64,000 bases of DNA from Maribacter thermophilus (GCF_001020565.1 NZ_LDAS01000001.1:3496520-3560519), one strand, 5' to 3'; counted from the stretch's first letter, positions 16,770-26,297 are shown. The notes: generated by a model not told the origin, from the letters alone. A program made the numbers and translations.

Positions 16770-18997
16770 CAGAGGCAAAGAAGATACTATATCGACTTTT
16801 AGTGAAGTGGAGGGCTATTAAAATCTCCGAGATACTCTTGTTTGGTATAGGGCTGTCCGTATTGTCCTATTTTATCTTTTTTAATTTTTGGGGGGCTTTT
16901 ACAGTCTTACTGACCTTGTTGGCGGTTGGTCTAGTGCTAGCAAAACCATGGCGTATGTCTTTAAAAGACGTGTGTGGTTATGTAGATGCACATATCTCAC
17001 AGATGGAAAACAGTACAGGTCTTTTGCTTAAAAATAAAGAAGATCTTAGTATCCTGGCCAAAATTCAACAGTCCAAAATAAGTAAAGAACTAGGCAATTA
17101 TAAAGGGGAGGTACGCTTCAAAAATAATTTGGGTTCATGGTTTCTTTTTGCTTTGGGGTGTACGGCTGTTGGAGTGTTTTTGTATTCATTGGGCCTTGTA
17201 GTGCCAAATTCTCAGAACAACGGTATTCCAGAAGATGAGGTGATCAATTTTCAATTGCTGGATTCGGTTGCTTCGACCGTTACAGTTCCTAAAATTATAG
17301 AGCAAAAGGTAAGTGTACAATATCCCGATTATACCAATAAATCAACTTTGGTGACTTCTAAAATGAATATAGAGGTTTTAGAAGGGTCTCGGGTCAACTG
17401 GAAAATTCAGTTCGATAAAACGGTAAACCAAGTGTTGCTTCAAAAAGGAGGTGATTCTTTGCCCATGGTTTCAAATGGCAATACTTATTCAGTTTCTATA
17501 ACACCCGATTATTCCGATTTTTACACCTTCACATTTTTTGACTCCGTTGAAAATAAATATGTATCCGATTTATATGTGTTGGAAGTTTATAAAGATGAAC
17601 CCCCTATTATTAGGGTAGAAGAACTTCCGCAGTTTAGCTCCTTTGATTTTGATGGTCCGCAATTGTTGGAGTTTAGTACTGGGCTAAATGACGATTTTGG
17701 GGTGTCTGAGGTTGCTATTGTGGCTACGGTTAGCAAGGGTACGGGAGAATCGGTAAAGTTTAGGGAAGAAAGGTTAGGTTTCGACACATCTTTTAAAAAG
17801 AACTCGAAAAACCAAGAGTTGTATAAAAAGTTAGACTTGCACGATTTAAAGATGGAACCTGGGGATGAGCTCTATTTTTACATTGAAGCGACCGATACGA
17901 AACGGCCCGAGCCAAATATCGCCAGAACCGAAACCTATTTCTCGGTCATCAAAGATACGGTGACCGATCTCTTTGCGGTAGAAGGAACATTGGGGGCCGA
18001 TTTGATGCCCGATTATTTTCGCAGTCAACGTCAATTGATAATAGATACCGAAAAACTGATATCCGAGAAATCTAAGATAGATAAGAAAGAATTTAACTTT
18101 AGAAGTAACGAACTGGGGTTTGATCAAAAAGCGCTACGGTTAAAATATGGCGAATTTATGGGGGATGAGTCAGAGTCCGCGCCCGCGCCGGCCCAAATAA
18201 ACGAAACGTCATCGGAAGAAGGGAATCTTTTGGCCGGGTATGCACACGATCATGATGGTGACAATGAACACAATCTGGTGGCAGATGAAGATCACGGCCA
18301 TGAGCATGAGCATGAACATGAAGGTGATAGTGATACGGAAGAACAAGAAGATCCTCTTGAGGCGTATGTACATAATCATGAAGACCCCGAAGCTTCTACC
18401 CTGTTTGCCAATTCTTTGAAAAGTAAATTGAAGCAGGCGATGGCAGAAATGTGGGAAGCCGAATTATATCTGAGACTTTTTCAGCCAGAAAAATCACTTC
18501 CGTATCAATACAAAGCACTTAAACTGATTCAGGAAATAAAGAACAGTGCTCGTATATATGTGCATCGCATCGGTTTTGACCCTCCTCCAATTAAGGAAGA
18601 TAAACGTTTAACGGGCGATTTAAAAGAGATAAACAATTATACCAAGAACGAGAGCTTAAAAAGTGATGTGGCATATCCATATATAAAGAAGGCGATAGCC
18701 AGATTAGAAATATTGCGTCTTTCCCCAGATGTATTGGTGAGCGGTGATAGGGAGCTTTTTGCAAAAGCCGGGTCCGAGTTGGCAGTAAAGGCCATTGCAC
18801 AGCCCGGAAAATACCTTGGTACATTACAAGAACTTAAATGGCTTTCAGAGTCGGGGAAGGTTTCTGTAGAGCAAATAAATCTCGTATTAAGGGGGTTAAA
18901 CAATGTTTTGCCGGATCAAAAGCCTTTGCCCAGTGCAAAAAAGAGTGGGGTCGATAAGATCAATGAACTTTTTATAGAAGCCTTGAATGATGATTAG
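16766..18997 (+). CDS. large membrane protein with histidine-rich loop (DUF4175-like)
   Basis: I do not recognise a characterised family with certainty; length and context resemble DUF4175-type proteins of MoxR operons. The start is the ATG at 16766 overlapping the BatA-like stop; a longer frame to 16700 would overlap the previous gene. The 743-residue product has two N-terminal membrane helices (about residues 20-60), a third helix near 130-155, a long extracytoplasmic region with beta-rich Ig-like segments, and an acidic His-rich stretch (18243-18384: DHDGDNEH, DHGHEHEHEHEG, HNHED). The C-terminal 200 residues are helical. The His-rich loop could bind divalent metals, which is inference. 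Confidence 0.65.
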   Translation: MTEAKKILYRLLVKWRAIKISEILLFGIGLSVLSYFIFFNFWGAFTVLLTLLAVGLVLAKPWRMSLKDVCGYVDAHISQMENSTGLLLKNKEDLSILAKIQQSKISKELGNYKGEVRFKNNLGSWFLFALGCTAVGVFLYSLGLVVPNSQNNGIPEDEVINFQLLDSVASTVTVPKIIEQKVSVQYPDYTNKSTLVTSKMNIEVLEGSRVNWKIQFDKTVNQVLLQKGGDSLPMVSNGNTYSVSITPDYSDFYTFTFFDSVENKYVSDLYVLEVYKDEPPIIRVEELPQFSSFDFDGPQLLEFSTGLNDDFGVSEVAIVATVSKGTGESVKFREERLGFDTSFKKNSKNQELYKKLDLHDLKMEPGDELYFYIEATDTKRPEPNIARTETYFSVIKDTVTDLFAVEGTLGADLMPDYFRSQRQLIIDTEKLISEKSKIDKKEFNFRSNELGFDQKALRLKYGEFMGDESESAPAPAQINETSSEEGNLLAGYAHDHDGDNEHNLVADEDHGHEHEHEHEGDSDTEEQEDPLEAYVHNHEDPEASTLFANSLKSKLKQAMAEMWEAELYLRLFQPEKSLPYQYKALKLIQEIKNSARIYVHRIGFDPPPIKEDKRLTGDLKEINNYTKNESLKSDVAYPYIKKAIARLEILRLSPDVLVSGDRELFAKAGSELAVKAIAQPGKYLGTLQELKWLSESGKVSVEQINLVLRGLNNVLPDQKPLPSAKKSGVDKINELFIEALNDD

Positions 18998-20729
18998 CGA
19001 TTTGAATTTTTTAAATATCCATTGGCTTGTGCCTCTATTAACGGGGGCTATATTGGTTTTTGTTGTTTTTATCTGGAAAGAGTGGTCCGGTAGTTTCGGT
19101 AAAAGATTTATGGTGAACGTTGTAGTTGGGTTTGTGGCACTTGTTTCTTTGTTGTGTCTGTTTTTGAAGCCTACTTTACAGAAAGAAATTAATGGGGAAG
19201 CCGTTTTAATTACCCAAGGTTTTGAGAAAGAGCAGCTCGATAGTGTAAAAAAATTAAATAAGGGACGAAAGTTTATAAAATACTTTCCCGGTATGGATTT
19301 GTCCGCTCCATTGGATTCCGTCTCAAATGTGGTCGTATTGGGTTATGGACTTAAGGGATATGACCTTTGGCAATTAAGAAACAAAGAAGTGGTGTTCAAG
19401 GCTGCAAAAGTACCCAAAGGTATTACAAGGTTAAATTATGTAGTGGAAAATAGGGTAGGCAATGAACTGGTAGTGCAAGGGCGCTTTGAAAGCCCTACCC
19501 CAAAAAATAGATTGGTGTTGCGGAATTCGGGCGGATCGGGATTGGACTCCCTTGTTTTTGAGAACAATAAATTTGAGACTTTTCAACTTAAGGCCAACCT
19601 AAAAGTAGAGGGTAAGTATGTTTATAGTCTTGCCGAAAAGGATAGTACCGGAAAAATAATCAATGTAGAGCCTTTGCCAATCTCGGTTAAAGGGGTTGAT
19701 GTCATGAAAATACTAATGGTTAATGAGTTCCCTTCTTTTGAGACCAAGTATTTAAAGAACTTTTTGGCGGAGAACGGACATGAAATCGTAGTCAGAAGCA
19801 AACTTACCAAGCAAAAGTACAAGTTCGAATATTTTAATACCGACCGTTTACCGGTAGCATCGCTTAATCAAGAGAATTTAAAGAAGTTCGATGTACTCGT
19901 CTTGGATGACCTTACATTGTTTAACTTATCTAGGGCCGAAAAAAATGAGATATCAAAAAGTGTAAGTGAAGATGGCTTGGGGGTTTTTGTGCAACCAGGG
20001 GATCAATTGTTTTCTTCATCAAATTCGATGGTAGATTTTGATGTTAAAAAAGAAAATAAGGGGGAGTTGTTTATAGTTTGGTCTGACCGTAATCTCGAAA
20101 AATACCCCTACCGTTTTAATAATAGCCGGTTAAGGGGTGTTCCGGTAGAGAATTATGCGTATGTTTTGTTGAACGGTAAAGGTAAGTTCGGTACCAGTTT
20201 GTTGAAGAATACATATCAGTTGGTCTTAGAGGGCAAGAGCAATGTGTATGAAAGGGTGTGGTCTACTATAATAGATAAAATGGGCAAAAAATATAAAGAA
20301 TCGTCATCTTTTAGTTCTCCAGACTACACAGTGTATGTGAACGAACCCTATAAATTTATCTTGAATACGGATGCGGAAAATCCCGGGACGATTCATTCTA
20401 AAGGGTATCAAATTACTTTAAAAAGAAGTTTGATTATGAAAGAGGATTGGGAAGGCATCACGTATCCGAGAGAAAAGGGTTGGCAAACCCTCTATTCGAG
20501 CAAAGATAGTACGGTGATGTTGAATTATTTTGTATTGGATACTACAGAATGGAAGTCACTGGCATACAATAAGATGCTAAGGCATAATAAATTGTTTTTT
20601 AATGATATTACGGGGCAGGCACCCATAAAAAAGTTTTCCCAAGAATTAAATCCCCTATGGTTTTTTGTTGCTTTTATCTTGGGCATGGGGTATTTATGGT
20701 TAACGCCAAAGCTAAGAAGTTTAAACTAA
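18987..20729 (+). CDS. membrane protein with amidotransferase-like domain (last gene of the MoxR operon)
   Basis: A 580-residue protein with two N-terminal helices (about 13-30 and 43-62), a soluble middle and a C-terminal helix (LWFFVAFILGMGYLWL). The middle contains a Rossmann-like stretch (MKILMVNEFPSFETKYLKNFL, then FDVLVLDDLTLF, then GLGVFVQPGDQLF) like the class I glutamine-amidotransferase-like domains found in membrane proteins of MoxR/DUF58 clusters; I see no catalytic Cys-His-Glu set, so it is probably non-enzymatic. It overlaps the previous gene by 11 bases. Two adjacent ATG codons start it (18987, 18990). Exact function unknown. Confidence 0.6.
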   Translation: MMISDLNFLNIHWLVPLLTGAILVFVVFIWKEWSGSFGKRFMVNVVVGFVALVSLLCLFLKPTLQKEINGEAVLITQGFEKEQLDSVKKLNKGRKFIKYFPGMDLSAPLDSVSNVVVLGYGLKGYDLWQLRNKEVVFKAAKVPKGITRLNYVVENRVGNELVVQGRFESPTPKNRLVLRNSGGSGLDSLVFENNKFETFQLKANLKVEGKYVYSLAEKDSTGKIINVEPLPISVKGVDVMKILMVNEFPSFETKYLKNFLAENGHEIVVRSKLTKQKYKFEYFNTDRLPVASLNQENLKKFDVLVLDDLTLFNLSRAEKNEISKSVSEDGLGVFVQPGDQLFSSSNSMVDFDVKKENKGELFIVWSDRNLEKYPYRFNNSRLRGVPVENYAYVLLNGKGKFGTSLLKNTYQLVLEGKSNVYERVWSTIIDKMGKKYKESSSFSSPDYTVYVNEPYKFILNTDAENPGTIHSKGYQITLKRSLIMKEDWEGITYPREKGWQTLYSSKDSTVMLNYFVLDTTEWKSLAYNKMLRHNKLFFNDITGQAPIKKFSQELNPLWFFVAFILGMGYLWLTPKLRSLN

Positions 20730-20777
20730 GGGTGATAAATAGATGCAAAAACAGGTTTGGTTTTATAACTTTACGGT

Positions 20778-21506
20778 ATGAATCTCGTAATAGATATTGG
20801 TAATACACTGGTCAAGACTGCGGTTTTTGAAAAAAACAAGATAGTTTTTGATGATAGTTTCTCAAAAGACTTGTTTGTTGTCAAAATAAAGGAGTTTTTT
20901 GGTCTCTATCCAAAAATAGAGAGGGCCATTGTGTCTTCCGTTGGGGAATTAAAAAGAACGGAAATGGCAGTGCTTTCGTTATTTTGCAAAGTTCATTTAT
21001 TGTCCGCCGATTCTAAAGTGCCTTTTAAGAACAGTTATGCAACGCCCCAAACCCTAGGGAATGATAGGATTGCTTTGGCAACCGCTGCTTTCTATCGTAG
21101 ACCACATAAGAATACCTTGGTCATAGATGCCGGTACCTGTATCACATATGATATGCTCAATGATTTTGATGAATATTTAGGAGGTGCCATTTCACCTGGT
21201 ATACAGATGAGGTACAATGCCATGCATGATCAAACTGCTCGGTTGCCACTGTTAAAAAAACAAGACCCATTAGACCTTATTGGCAACTCTACAGAAAATT
21301 GTATACACAGTGGTGTTGTCAATGGTGTGTGCAGTGAAATAAACGGAGTTATTGAACAATATGCTAGCAGATTTGAAGATTTAACAGTTATTTTAACAGG
21401 GGGTGATACACAATTTTTGTCTAAACGGCTAAAAAATACCATCTTTGCGGATTCCAAATTCCTTCTAAAAGGACTTAATTATTTGCTGGAATACAACAAG
21501 CACTAA
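20778..21506 (+). CDS. coaX: type III pantothenate kinase
   Basis: A 242-residue cytoplasmic kinase that phosphorylates pantothenate, the first step of coenzyme A synthesis. It belongs to the ASKHA fold: phosphate-1 motif DIGNT (6-10), GNDR (94-97) contacting pantothenate, DAGTC (117-121) and a C-terminal adenosine motif LTGGDTQFL. The length is usual for CoaX. It begins a run of same-strand envelope genes; the stop abuts the start of the barrel protein with no gap. Type III enzymes are insensitive to CoA feedback. Confidence 0.93.
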   Translation: MNLVIDIGNTLVKTAVFEKNKIVFDDSFSKDLFVVKIKEFFGLYPKIERAIVSSVGELKRTEMAVLSLFCKVHLLSADSKVPFKNSYATPQTLGNDRIALATAAFYRRPHKNTLVIDAGTCITYDMLNDFDEYLGGAISPGIQMRYNAMHDQTARLPLLKKQDPLDLIGNSTENCIHSGVVNGVCSEINGVIEQYASRFEDLTVILTGGDTQFLSKRLKNTIFADSKFLLKGLNYLLEYNKH

Positions 21507-22793
21507 ATGATCAAAAAAATTGTAATTGCACTAGTGTTCATGGCCTCATTAGGTTTGAGCGCTCAAAATGGCACCATATCTCCCTATTCCTTTTTTGGTA
21601 TCGGTGACATTAGGGCCTCTGGCACGGTTGAAAATCAGATGATGGGGGGCATCGGTATGTATGCCGATAGTATCCATGTAAATTTAAAAAACCCGGCCGC
21701 GTATGGGGAACTTGGTATGGATGTTTTAAATAAAGTGGGTACGGTAGTGTATACTGCAGGTATATCGCGTAACAATTACAGGTTAAAAAGTTATACCGAA
21801 GAAGAAAGCCCTTCAGTTACTACACTAGATTATTTGTCACTAGGCTTTAGTTTGGGAAAAGGACTGGGAATGGGTTTTGGTGTTATGCCCTATTCTTCTG
21901 TAGGTTATAATTTTTTGAGTGAAAGGGAGGTTGATGGTCAGACGGTTACAAACAATTTTAACGGTGATGGAGGGTTAAATAGAGTCTATTATTCCATTGG
22001 ATATGAAATAATCGAAAATTTAAGTATCGGGGCTACTGTCAATTTTAATTATGGTACTCTGAATAGTGAAAGACTTCAACAAGCGGACGACGTGCAATTT
22101 GGTGCTTTTGATAGAAGAAGTTCTGAAATTCACGGTTTCGATTTTAACTATGCCCTTAATTATACCCCTACCATAAAAGAAGGTTATACGTTGCATGCTT
22201 CGGTAAGGGTAAACACACAAGGAAACCTTGTTTCTGAAAATGAAAGAAAAATAGGTTCCTTTTCTAATGTCAACGGGGTGAATATTGAAGAAATAGAAGT
22301 GGATTTATATGCTCAAAACCTTGCAAATACCGAGCTTAAGATACCTACGACTACCACTGTTGGTCTTGGGTACGGTAAAGATTTAAAGTGGTTTTTAGGT
22401 GCAGAATACAGTTATCAGGGCCTAAGCTCTTTTGAGAACTCTTTTATGGGGGTCGATAACGTGCAATATAAAGATGCAAGCTCTTTTGCTTTAGGAGGTT
22501 TTTATACGCCAAATTATAACTCTTTTAATAGTTATTTTAATAGAATTACCTATAGGGCTGGCCTACGTTTGGACAAGACAGGAATGGTCGTTAACGATGT
22601 TGATATAAATAACTTTGGCATAACTTTTGGACTAGGGTTGCCACTGGGACGTAGTTTCTCAAATCTTAATATTGGTTTTGAAATGGGAAGAAGAGGTACT
22701 ACCAAAGCAGATTTGATAGAGGAGAGTTACTATAAGATCAACCTTGGTTTGTCTTTAAATGACAGATGGTTCCGAAAACGAAAAGTAGATTAA
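21507..22793 (+). CDS. outer-membrane beta-barrel protein (FadL/OmpP1-like)
   Basis: A 428-residue exported protein (signal peptide 1-19, ending SAQ) made almost entirely of alternating amphipathic strands, with NLKNPAAYGEL near the N-terminus, a segment typical of FadL/OmpP1-like barrels of Bacteroidetes. The C-terminus ends in RKRKVD and lacks the usual terminal aromatic residue, which is common in this subgroup. Ligand unknown; FadL relatives take up hydrophobic compounds. It directly follows coaX and precedes a TPR protein and lptC, a conserved flavobacterial order. Confidence 0.7.
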   Translation: MIKKIVIALVFMASLGLSAQNGTISPYSFFGIGDIRASGTVENQMMGGIGMYADSIHVNLKNPAAYGELGMDVLNKVGTVVYTAGISRNNYRLKSYTEEESPSVTTLDYLSLGFSLGKGLGMGFGVMPYSSVGYNFLSEREVDGQTVTNNFNGDGGLNRVYYSIGYEIIENLSIGATVNFNYGTLNSERLQQADDVQFGAFDRRSSEIHGFDFNYALNYTPTIKEGYTLHASVRVNTQGNLVSENERKIGSFSNVNGVNIEEIEVDLYAQNLANTELKIPTTTTVGLGYGKDLKWFLGAEYSYQGLSSFENSFMGVDNVQYKDASSFALGGFYTPNYNSFNSYFNRITYRAGLRLDKTGMVVNDVDINNFGITFGLGLPLGRSFSNLNIGFEMGRRGTTKADLIEESYYKINLGLSLNDRWFRKRKVD

Positions 22794-22831
22794 TAAAATT
22801 TTAGTACTTTAACCACTTTAAAAATAGCAAA

Positions 22832-24202
22832 ATGAAAACGAAACTTTACTTCACGGCAATAATGTTCCTTGGAATGATGGGGGTAAGTAATGCACAGGCA
22901 CAGAACCCTGAATGTATGACCAATCTGTCCATCTTCTCGGAACATGCAAAAGTTAAAAACTATGATGCGGCTTATGAGCCATGGAAAAAGACTTATGAGA
23001 CTTGTCCTCAGCTTAACAATGCCATCTATGTATATGGTGAAAGAATATTGAAGGATAAGATAGAGAAGGCTGGAGCAGGCGAAAAGGAAAGTTACGCTAA
23101 TGAGCTAATGGGGCTGTACGATAATAAATTAAAGTACTTTTCTTCTAAAACCAGCCTTGGTGAAACAATAGTGGACAAGGCTTTGGTTAAGTATGACAAT
23201 AAAATGGCCGATGATGCGGAAATGTATGAAATGCTATCGGAGGCTTTTGCCAAGGACAAAGAAAACTTTACCAATCCTAAGGCATTATATATCTATTTTT
23301 CGAGCTTGGTAGATTTACACAACGCCGGGAAAAAAGATTTGCAAGAGGTGTTTGACGTATATGATGACGTAACCGGTAAAATTGAGGAAGAGAATGATAA
23401 GTTGACCGATAAAATTGCCAAGTTGCTTCCAAAAGAAGAGGCAGGTACTTTAACCTCTAAAGAGAAAAGGTCATTAAAGGTTTACAATTCTTATTCTGTC
23501 AACTACGGTAAAATATCCAGTAGTATAGACTCTAAGTTAGGGGCCTTGGCAGATTGTAGTAACCTTATTCCTTTATACGAAAAGAATTTTGAGGAGAAAA
23601 AGAACGATGTTAATTGGGTAAAAAGAGCGGTAGGAAGAATGTTCAGCAAAGAATGTACGGACGACCCCATGTTCAAAAAATTATTCGAAGCCCAGTTAGC
23701 TTTAGACCCATCCGCGGATGCGTATGTTTATGGCGGTACCTTAAAGAAAAAGGCTGGTGATACCAAAGGGGCCGTTGAAGATTTCAACAAAGCTTTGGAG
23801 TTGGAGACCGATCCTAAAAAGAAATCCAATATTGCTTATAAGATTGCGACCAGTTATGCTAAAACAAGCAAATCAAGCGCTAGAAGTTTTGCTCAAAAAG
23901 CGATAGATGCCAATCCTGCAAACGGAAAAGCTTATTTGCTGATTGCCAGTTTGTATGCAAGTAGTGCCAATGCTTGTGGTAGTACTCCTTTTGAAAAGAG
24001 AGCTATTTACTGGAAAGCTGAAAACTTGGCAAGGCAAGCTGGTAGGGTTGATCCTGCATTGAGCAGTAGGGCAAGTCAGGCTGCGGCAAGTTATTCAGCT
24101 AAAGCACCTACTAAAGAAATGATCTTTAGTTCTGGAATGGCAGGTAAAACTGTATCCTTTTCATGCTGGGTAGGTGGTAGCGTAAAGGTTCCTAGTTTAT
24201 AA
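22832..24202 (+). CDS. exported TPR-repeat protein
   Basis: A 456-residue protein with signal peptide (1-23) and helical repeats. The clearest TPRs lie in the C-terminal third (ADAYVYGGTLKKKAGDTKGA, VEDFNKALELETDPKKKSNI, PANGKAYLLIASLYASS). A mature N-terminal cysteine (PECMTNL) and a CGS segment near the end could form a disulfide. The last 40 residues (SFSCWVGGSVKVPS) are beta-like. It is co-directional with coaX and ends one base before lptC. TPR proteins in this position are conserved in flavobacteria but uncharacterised, probably acting as an envelope scaffold. Confidence 0.7.
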   Translation: MKTKLYFTAIMFLGMMGVSNAQAQNPECMTNLSIFSEHAKVKNYDAAYEPWKKTYETCPQLNNAIYVYGERILKDKIEKAGAGEKESYANELMGLYDNKLKYFSSKTSLGETIVDKALVKYDNKMADDAEMYEMLSEAFAKDKENFTNPKALYIYFSSLVDLHNAGKKDLQEVFDVYDDVTGKIEEENDKLTDKIAKLLPKEEAGTLTSKEKRSLKVYNSYSVNYGKISSSIDSKLGALADCSNLIPLYEKNFEEKKNDVNWVKRAVGRMFSKECTDDPMFKKLFEAQLALDPSADAYVYGGTLKKKAGDTKGAVEDFNKALELETDPKKKSNIAYKIATSYAKTSKSSARSFAQKAIDANPANGKAYLLIASLYASSANACGSTPFEKRAIYWKAENLARQAGRVDPALSSRASQAAASYSAKAPTKEMIFSSGMAGKTVSFSCWVGGSVKVPSL

Positions 24203-24203
24203 G

Positions 24204-24812
24204 ATGAACAAACGTTTTTTAGAAATATTAAAAGGCATTGCCATGGTTTTTTCCATCGCAATGCTTTTTTTTTCTTGTAAGGACAATTATAAAAGAGTCG
24301 GAGAAGAGGCAAAGAGAGAGGTTTTTCCCCAGGGAGTGGCTAAAAATTTTGTGCTTACCTATACCGAAACACCGGAGAAGGTAGTGACCGATGGTGAATC
24401 TGATTCTAAAATATTGGCCGTTCTTTCCGGACCTTTGCGTAAAGATTTTGAAAATCTCGATTTTCCGTATCAAACTTTTCCAGAAGGGCTGTTGGTTGAA
24501 ATTTTTGACGAAGAAAGTAAAAAAACGACCATTGAGGCCGATTATGGTATTTATTATGCCTCGACGGCATTGATAGATCTACAGGGCAATGTTATAATTA
24601 AAGGGCACGATGGAAAAAAATTAGAGGCCCCGCAATTATATTACGATAGAGAAAACGAATGGGCATTTACCGAAGAAAAGTTTAAGTTTACAAATCCTGA
24701 GGATGGTACGGTGATGGATGGTGAAGGAATGGACATAAAAAAAGACCTTAGCTTTTTAAATGCACGTAAAACGTATGGCTTAATGCTAATTAAAGAAAGT
24801 AAAGATGATTAA
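24204..24812 (+). CDS. lptC: LPS export protein LptC (lipoprotein form)
   Basis: A 202-residue LptC/OstA-like protein of the Lpt bridge that carries lipopolysaccharide from inner to outer membrane. Instead of the single membrane anchor of proteobacterial LptC it has a lipoprotein signal (lipobox FFSC, lipidated C25), usual in Bacteroidetes. The body shows LptC beta-jellyroll patterns: IEADYGIYYASTALIDLQGNV (110-130) and GKKLEAPQLYYD. Start one base after the TPR stop. The next gene overlaps its 3' end by 8 bases. LptE and LpxB occur elsewhere in the window. Confidence 0.85.
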   Translation: MNKRFLEILKGIAMVFSIAMLFFSCKDNYKRVGEEAKREVFPQGVAKNFVLTYTETPEKVVTDGESDSKILAVLSGPLRKDFENLDFPYQTFPEGLLVEIFDEESKKTTIEADYGIYYASTALIDLQGNVIIKGHDGKKLEAPQLYYDRENEWAFTEEKFKFTNPEDGTVMDGEGMDIKKDLSFLNARKTYGLMLIKESKDD

Positions 24813-25008
24813 AATTTTAAAATATACCGAGTACCTATACCTAATCGTAGCTGTTTTTTCTATTTATAGAATTTTTACGGATTGGAATACAGATAGGAAC
24901 ATGGCATATCTTTTTGTGTTTTTTGCGGTTATTTCGGTGGGTATGTTTTTCTTTCGAAGAAAATATCGTAAAAAATTTGAACAACGGGTTAAGGATAATC
25001 AAAATTAG
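24805..25008 (+). CDS. small two-helix membrane protein
   Basis: A 67-residue protein with two hydrophobic segments (about residues 8-24 and 32-50) and a strongly basic C-terminus (RRKYRKKFEQR). It overlaps lptC by 8 bases and ends two bases before the CNNM/CorC-type gene, so it is translated as part of the same operon. I do not recognise a family; the conserved position suggests a small inner-membrane partner of either neighbour. Confidence 0.65.
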   Translation: MIKILKYTEYLYLIVAVFSIYRIFTDWNTDRNMAYLFVFFAVISVGMFFFRRKYRKKFEQRVKDNQN

Positions 25009-25010
25009 TT

Positions 25011-26297
25011 GTGGATCATAGTGTATTAATTATTGTTCTCTCCCTTGTCTTTTCAGCCTTTTTCTCAGGGATGGAAATAGCCTTTGTTTCCGCGAACAAG
25101 ATCCATATCGAAATAGAAAAAAAACAAATAGGTTTTTTGGCGAAAGTTTTGACAAGGCTTACCAAAAAACCATCCAAGTTTATTGCTACCATGCTAATAG
25201 GTAACAATATAGCGTTGGTAGTATATGGTCTTTTTATGGGGGAGTTGCTCATGAACTGGTTTTCTGGTCTGTCTCCCGAGAACAATGTGTTTAGAATGTT
25301 GTTGACAGACTTTAGTCTGCTTACCCAAACCATAATATCTACCTTGGTAATTCTAATCTCCGCAGAATTTTTGCCCAAGGTCCTTTTTCAGATTTATGCC
25401 AATAGTTTATTGAAACTTTTAGCTATACCGGCCTATTTCTTTTATTTGGTTTTTTCCCTGATTTCCGATTTTGTGATCTATGTGTCCGATTTTATTTTAA
25501 AATATATATTCAGAACCTCGGGAGACGAGGTTCAGTTGGCCTTTTCCAAAATTGAGTTGGGCGATTATATAAGTGAGCAGATGGAGACCGTAGAGGAAGA
25601 AGATGAAGTGGATTCGGAAATTCAGATTTTTCAGAATGCTCTGGAATTTGCCGAGGTTAAGGCGAGGGAGGTTATGGTGCCCAGAACCGAGATTATGGCG
25701 GTAGAAATGCACGAGACACCAAAGAACCTTGCAAAGCTATTTACGGAGACTGGGTATTCCAAGATATTGGTGTACAAAGAAACGGTAGACAATATAATCG
25801 GGTATGTGCACTCTTACGAACTTTTTAAAAAGCCAAAAACGATTAAAAGTATTCTGTTGCCCGTCGAGTTTGTGCCCGAGACCATGTTGATACAGGATAT
25901 ACTTAATGTGCTTATAAAGAAAAGAAAAAGTATGGCTGTAGTGTTGGATGAATACGGAGGTACTTCTGGCCTTATGACGGTCGAGGATATTGTAGAGGAG
26001 TTGTTCGGGGAGATAGAGGACGAACATGACACCACCGACCTTAAAGAAGAACAAATAGACGAAACCCATTTCTTGTTCTCGGCCCGTTTAGAGGTAGATT
26101 ATATTAACGAAAACTATAAACTGAACCTACCTAGTGGTGATGAATACGAAACATTGGGAGGGTTGCTGGTACAGACCGTAGGGGAGATACCCGAACGCGA
26201 TTCAGAGATTGTAATAGGTCGTTTTAAGTTTATGGTTTTAGAAGTGTCCAACACCAAAATAGATTTGGTTTCATTAGAGCTTTTAGATGAAGACTAA
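25011..26297 (+). CDS. CNNM/CorC-type membrane protein with CBS domains (hemolysin-C family)
   Basis: A 428-residue protein starting with GTG. Residues 1-170 form the DUF21 (CNNM) membrane domain with FFSGMEIAFVSANK, followed by a paired CBS domain (about 205-330, with VPRTEIMAVE and VVLDEYGGTSGLMTVEDIVEELFGEI) and a CorC_HlyC domain (about 345-425). Homologues export or exchange magnesium or cobalt, or act in membrane stability; the hemolysin label is historical. GldE of the gliding machinery is a related paralogue, but no gld gene is adjacent here. It is the last gene of the lptC operon. Confidence 0.88.
   Translation: MDHSVLIIVLSLVFSAFFSGMEIAFVSANKIHIEIEKKQIGFLAKVLTRLTKKPSKFIATMLIGNNIALVVYGLFMGELLMNWFSGLSPENNVFRMLLTDFSLLTQTIISTLVILISAEFLPKVLFQIYANSLLKLLAIPAYFFYLVFSLISDFVIYVSDFILKYIFRTSGDEVQLAFSKIELGDYISEQMETVEEEDEVDSEIQIFQNALEFAEVKAREVMVPRTEIMAVEMHETPKNLAKLFTETGYSKILVYKETVDNIIGYVHSYELFKKPKTIKSILLPVEFVPETMLIQDILNVLIKKRKSMAVVLDEYGGTSGLMTVEDIVEELFGEIEDEHDTTDLKEEQIDETHFLFSARLEVDYINENYKLNLPSGDEYETLGGLLVQTVGEIPERDSEIVIGRFKFMVLEVSNTKIDLVSLELLDED

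Noticed and set aside
18299-18325. GAGCATGAGCATGAACATGAA as a tandem DNA repeat or regulatory array
   Set aside because: It is in frame in the DUF4175-like gene and codes for the His/Glu alternation, so it is coding low complexity rather than a separate element.
20756-20773. TTTG and TAACTTTA in front of coaX as a promoter
   Set aside because: The two elements are only six bases apart and the -7 match is imperfect, so they do not form a promoter of the known type.
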